From Stratiolaelaps scimitus (Eukaryota; Arthropoda; Arachnida; Mesostigmata; Laelapidae): 64,000 nt of DNA. The notes under the pieces were generated by a model. The model was given only the letters and a program-made list of their open reading frames with translations, did not search any database and was not told the DNA's origin. The DNA is taken from NCBI GenBank assembly GCA_019614645.1, contig JABWDB010000031.1:2790001-2854000 (forward strand). The letters run 5' to 3'. A program made the position numbers and the translations under genes. Each line of letters begins with the position of its first letter. Positions within the stretch are counted from its first letter, which is position 1. Below, one piece after another: positions 61,743-64,000 of the stretch.

Positions 61743-61754
61743 GGCCATCTCTTA

Positions 61755-62284
61755 CTGCTGTTTGCGATCGAATTTGTTCTCTGTGTGCGAATTTGAATTG
61801 ACTTCACTATTGTTCGTTCTGCGTACAGCAGCAACAGACGGTTGCCGAGAGATGAAAGAAGTCATAGGCACATAGAGTATAGCACGTGGGTAGGGACACC
61901 CACACAACATCCATCTGATAACAATAGATGTACAGGTATGGGTGTGTGTAATTGAGCCTTTCATTATTATGTGAGGTTGTTTTTTTGTGTATCCTGTACC
62001 ACGCAGCCTTTGTATAACTTACGGCGTACTAATAAATATTACTAATATTACTACGACTGAGTAAATAATCGGGGCTGACTCACGGCCAACATTTAACGTC
62101 TAAGGTACTGTTTCCATCATTACTTCATAATTGGACGGACCCTTTAAATGCAAATGGGCAACGGTGGAGATCGAATTACAGCTGCAACTACAGCAATACG
62201 ACAATACTTCCAAGTGACGAAGAGGGACAGAATTGATTGGTTGCTGTCGAGACGATAGATTTGCTTATTCGTCAGCGTCCTGGA
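61755..62284. other. unassigned DNA
   Basis: A 70-codon minus frame (61752-61964) is unrecognised. If the exon at 62498-62791 is real, this region would be intron or could hold its next exon; none was identified. Confidence 0.4.
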
Positions 62285-62425
62285 GGCGGCTTACACGGTT
62301 GGTGACGAAGTGATCTCTAGCTGTAGAATGGCGGAGGCCGCAGGTTCGAGTCCCGCGGCGTGGTGACACATATGAGAAGTTAACCTATATTGAAAAAAGC
62401 ATTGCACTTCCTTTACTGAGCCAAC
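62285..62425 (+). repeat. tRNA-derived SINE, family A, copy 7 (with tRNA-like head)
   Basis: The only copy with a visible 5' half: GGCTTACACGGTTGGTGACG (A-box/D-arm-like, near 62288-62307), then GGAGGCCGCAGGTTCGAGTC (B box near 62333-62352), GTGACACATATGAGAAG, and a diverged 3' end (GCATTGCACTTCCTTTACTG). A-to-B spacing of about 50 nt is tRNA-like. Not a tRNA gene: the acceptor and anticodon stems are not maintained. Confidence 0.8.
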
Positions 62426-62497
62426 AAAGCAATTCAACAAAATGCGTTGCCAATGTCGTTAGCAACGTACAATGACATTTTAGCAACATCGACTAAC

Positions 62498-62791
62498 CGA
62501 TGCAGATGAGTGTAGTTCCAGCAAACAGAAGTACCATGCCCACGAGACGCCGGGCATCGATCGTGCCGTTATGCCCATCTGACTGTTTCATCTGCAGCCC
62601 TCCATGTTCGGCTATCGTGGACGCTCTCCCCGGATGCCTTGCTATCGAGTTCAGGGTGGCGCGAGTTTGTGGCAGATGTGTTGATGATGGGCTATCAGCT
62701 GGCGATAGTGCAGCGGATGTTGAGTCCGTCATTATCGCACTGGCTCTGTGCTCTTCCTTAATACGCATTGATGCCAGAGTGATTAGCGTCC
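62498..62791 (-). CDS. candidate host exon, unknown membrane-associated protein
   Basis: A 294-nt segment open on the minus strand. It is preceded by a good splice acceptor (CTGATTGTTTCAG, just right of 62791) and followed by a donor-like G|GTTAGT at 62498/62497. It enters and leaves in the same phase (1-1), so its length is a multiple of three. Reading it gives TLITLASMRIKEEHRASAI, a Ser/Thr/Ala-rich hydrophilic middle, and a hydrophobic end RRLVGMVLLFAGTTLICI that could be a membrane helix continuing into the next exon. I do not recognise the family. The opposite strand is also open over the same span, which weakens the case. Confidence 0.4.
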
Positions 62792-62954
62792 CTGAAACAA
62801 TCAGCTCCAATTAGAAAAGTGGTTTCGACTTAAAAAACGATTCCTGCTAACGTTTAGATAGACTTATTAATTGGGCTCGCCGTAACGACTTGTAACCTTT
62901 CGCTAATGTTTGAGAATCTTATACTATAAATCTAATACTAGTAATTGTCCATAA

Positions 62955-63066
62955 CTAAAATTATTAATGATATTTCAAATCATGAATCTATGTAAATTAA
63001 TGTATATATATATATATATATTAATTTACATAGATTCATGATTTGAAATATCATTAATAATTTTAG
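62955..63066. repeat. 112-bp near-perfect palindrome
   Basis: Left arm 62955-63010 and right arm 63011-63066 are reverse complements at 55 of 56 positions. The centre is a (TA)n run. The arms are ordinary AT-rich sequence (TTTCAAATCATGAATCTATG and its complement), so it is not only a simple-repeat effect. It ends about 30 bp from the truncated edge of the R1-type fragment. It could form a long hairpin or cruciform. Confidence 0.95.
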
Positions 63067-63094
63067 TAATTAGCACTAAAGTGCTCTTAGAAAT

Positions 63095-64000
63095 CACATA
63101 TTTTCTTGTGCGGTAAGATCAAGATGGTCTTATGTTCGAGGTCGCTGAGGAGCTCTGAGCGGAAAATAATGCCTTCCCTAAGAATGTTCGTTGCTATCTG
63201 GTCTACCACTCGAGGAAATTCCTTGAATAGTAGCTTTGTCGCTGCGGGTGGTATGCCGACTGGACCGCCTGCTTCAGCGACTCCCCCGCTGTCTCGAGCT
63301 CCTCGATCGTGACATCCGGGATGTCGTCCTCATCTTCCGGCAGCGTTTCGTACGGTGTCCTATCGAACTCCGGGTACATTGCGAAGAGCTTGCGCATGTT
63401 CTCCCTCCTCATGTCCTCCACGAGCGGGACCTTCACGCCCGTCCTCTTCAGCTTCTTCCGGGCCATTTTGAATGGTTTCCCCCATGGGTCGTCGATCAGC
63501 TCCGCCAGGAACACCTTCCAACAGCGGCCTTTACTCTTTGCGATCTCTCTAGCTGGCTCGGCCCTGACGAGACTGAGGGCCGCCACCGCGGCTTCCAGCG
63601 TTTCCGCTGGAGCCCGTCTTGTCCTCAGCCTTTTGACCGCTCGAGGCGCTGCGAGACACTCCGTCCGGGCGGTGTCGATTTCCGGGTTCCACCGGTACTG
63701 AGGCCTCACCTGGTTCTTCCTTCTGGGGTGAACCCGGGTCGTTTCACACGCCGACTCAAGGAGTTCTTGGAGAGCTGCCACGTCTACTGGCTGTCCGTGC
63801 TCCTCAATGAACTTGCTGATGGCCGCTTTCGTTGCTGCCGCCCCCTGGTATATGAGCCGTGGTCTCGGAGGCGCCGTGTGCAGGACTCCCTGCAGGCGGA
63901 GTCCGAACTCAATGCAGTAATGGTCGGAGAAGTTATACTCTCCCTCCCAGACTGCCCACCCCACGATGCGTGGCGCGACGCTCGTTTTGCAGATAATAAG
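63095..64000 (-). pseudogene. R1-type LINE fragment: end of endonuclease to start of reverse transcriptase (runs off window)
   Basis: Enters at the window end on the minus strand with TSVAPRIVGWAV and YNFSDHYCIEF (SDH motif, end of the APE-like endonuclease). The 253-codon open stretch 63203-63964 then covers the linker typical of R1/TRAS-like elements (YRWNPEIDTARTECLAAPRA, WGKPFKMARKKLKR). Near 63266 a frameshift occurs; the other frame continues GPVGIPPAATKLLFKEFPRV and NILREGIIFRSELL to about 63105, the first reverse transcriptase blocks. The rest of the reverse transcriptase is missing, cut just before the palindrome. GC content is clearly higher than the flanks, as expected for a fairly recent insertion. 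Confidence 0.85.

Noticed and set aside
63309..63701. 130-codon plus frame
   Set aside because: Shadow of the R1-type LINE fragment on the other strand.

Overview
This window looks like repeat-rich, gene-poor nuclear DNA from an animal, most likely an arthropod. The reading frames are short and broken. The dominant content is decayed transposable elements of several classes: non-LTR retrotransposons, a Ty3/gypsy-like LTR element, a mariner, a Tc1-like MITE and tRNA-derived SINEs. There are many (TA)n microsatellites in an AT-rich background. The mariner fragment and the reverse-transcriptase tails resemble families common in arthropods. This is recognition from memory, not a database search, and I cannot name the species. 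No rRNA, CRISPR, operon or prokaryotic gene structure was seen.

Layout. 1-11.8 kb is mostly unassigned AT-rich DNA with one SINE (6.0-6.25 kb) and one copy of a dispersed GC-rich repeat (10.2-10.55 kb). 11.8-15.0 kb holds a retrotransposon 3' end followed by two pieces of Ty3/gypsy pol in opposite orientations. 16.3-19.1 kb has a SINE tail and a reverse-transcriptase fragment. 24.3-25.7 kb is a dead mariner whose leader carries a 5'-truncated retrotransposon insertion. 26-43 kb is scattered SINE and retrotransposon fragments, including a retroposon inserted inside a SINE (34.0-34.4 kb) and two copies of the same reverse-transcriptase C-terminal segment (39.5 and 40.7 kb). 45.7-46.0 kb is a complete Tc1-type MITE with TA target duplication. 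49.6-55.9 kb is the densest part: two minus-strand CR1/Jockey-type LINE relics lie one after the other. One is bracketed by near-identical inverted copies of another retrotransposon's 3' end, and the other is interrupted by a SINE tail. 57.5-58.1 kb has a possible Tc1 helix-turn-helix relic and a second 3' end of one of the LINEs. 61.5-64.0 kb has a SINE with a 12-bp target duplication, one candidate host exon, a 112-bp near-perfect palindrome, and an R1-type LINE fragment that runs off the window end.

The parts do not form a pathway. The window is best read as an insertion history. The tRNA-derived SINEs carry recognisable A and B boxes and would have depended on LINE machinery in trans. Nested insertions give relative ages. 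The only candidate for a host protein is a 294-nt open segment at 62498-62791 (minus) bounded by plausible splice sites.
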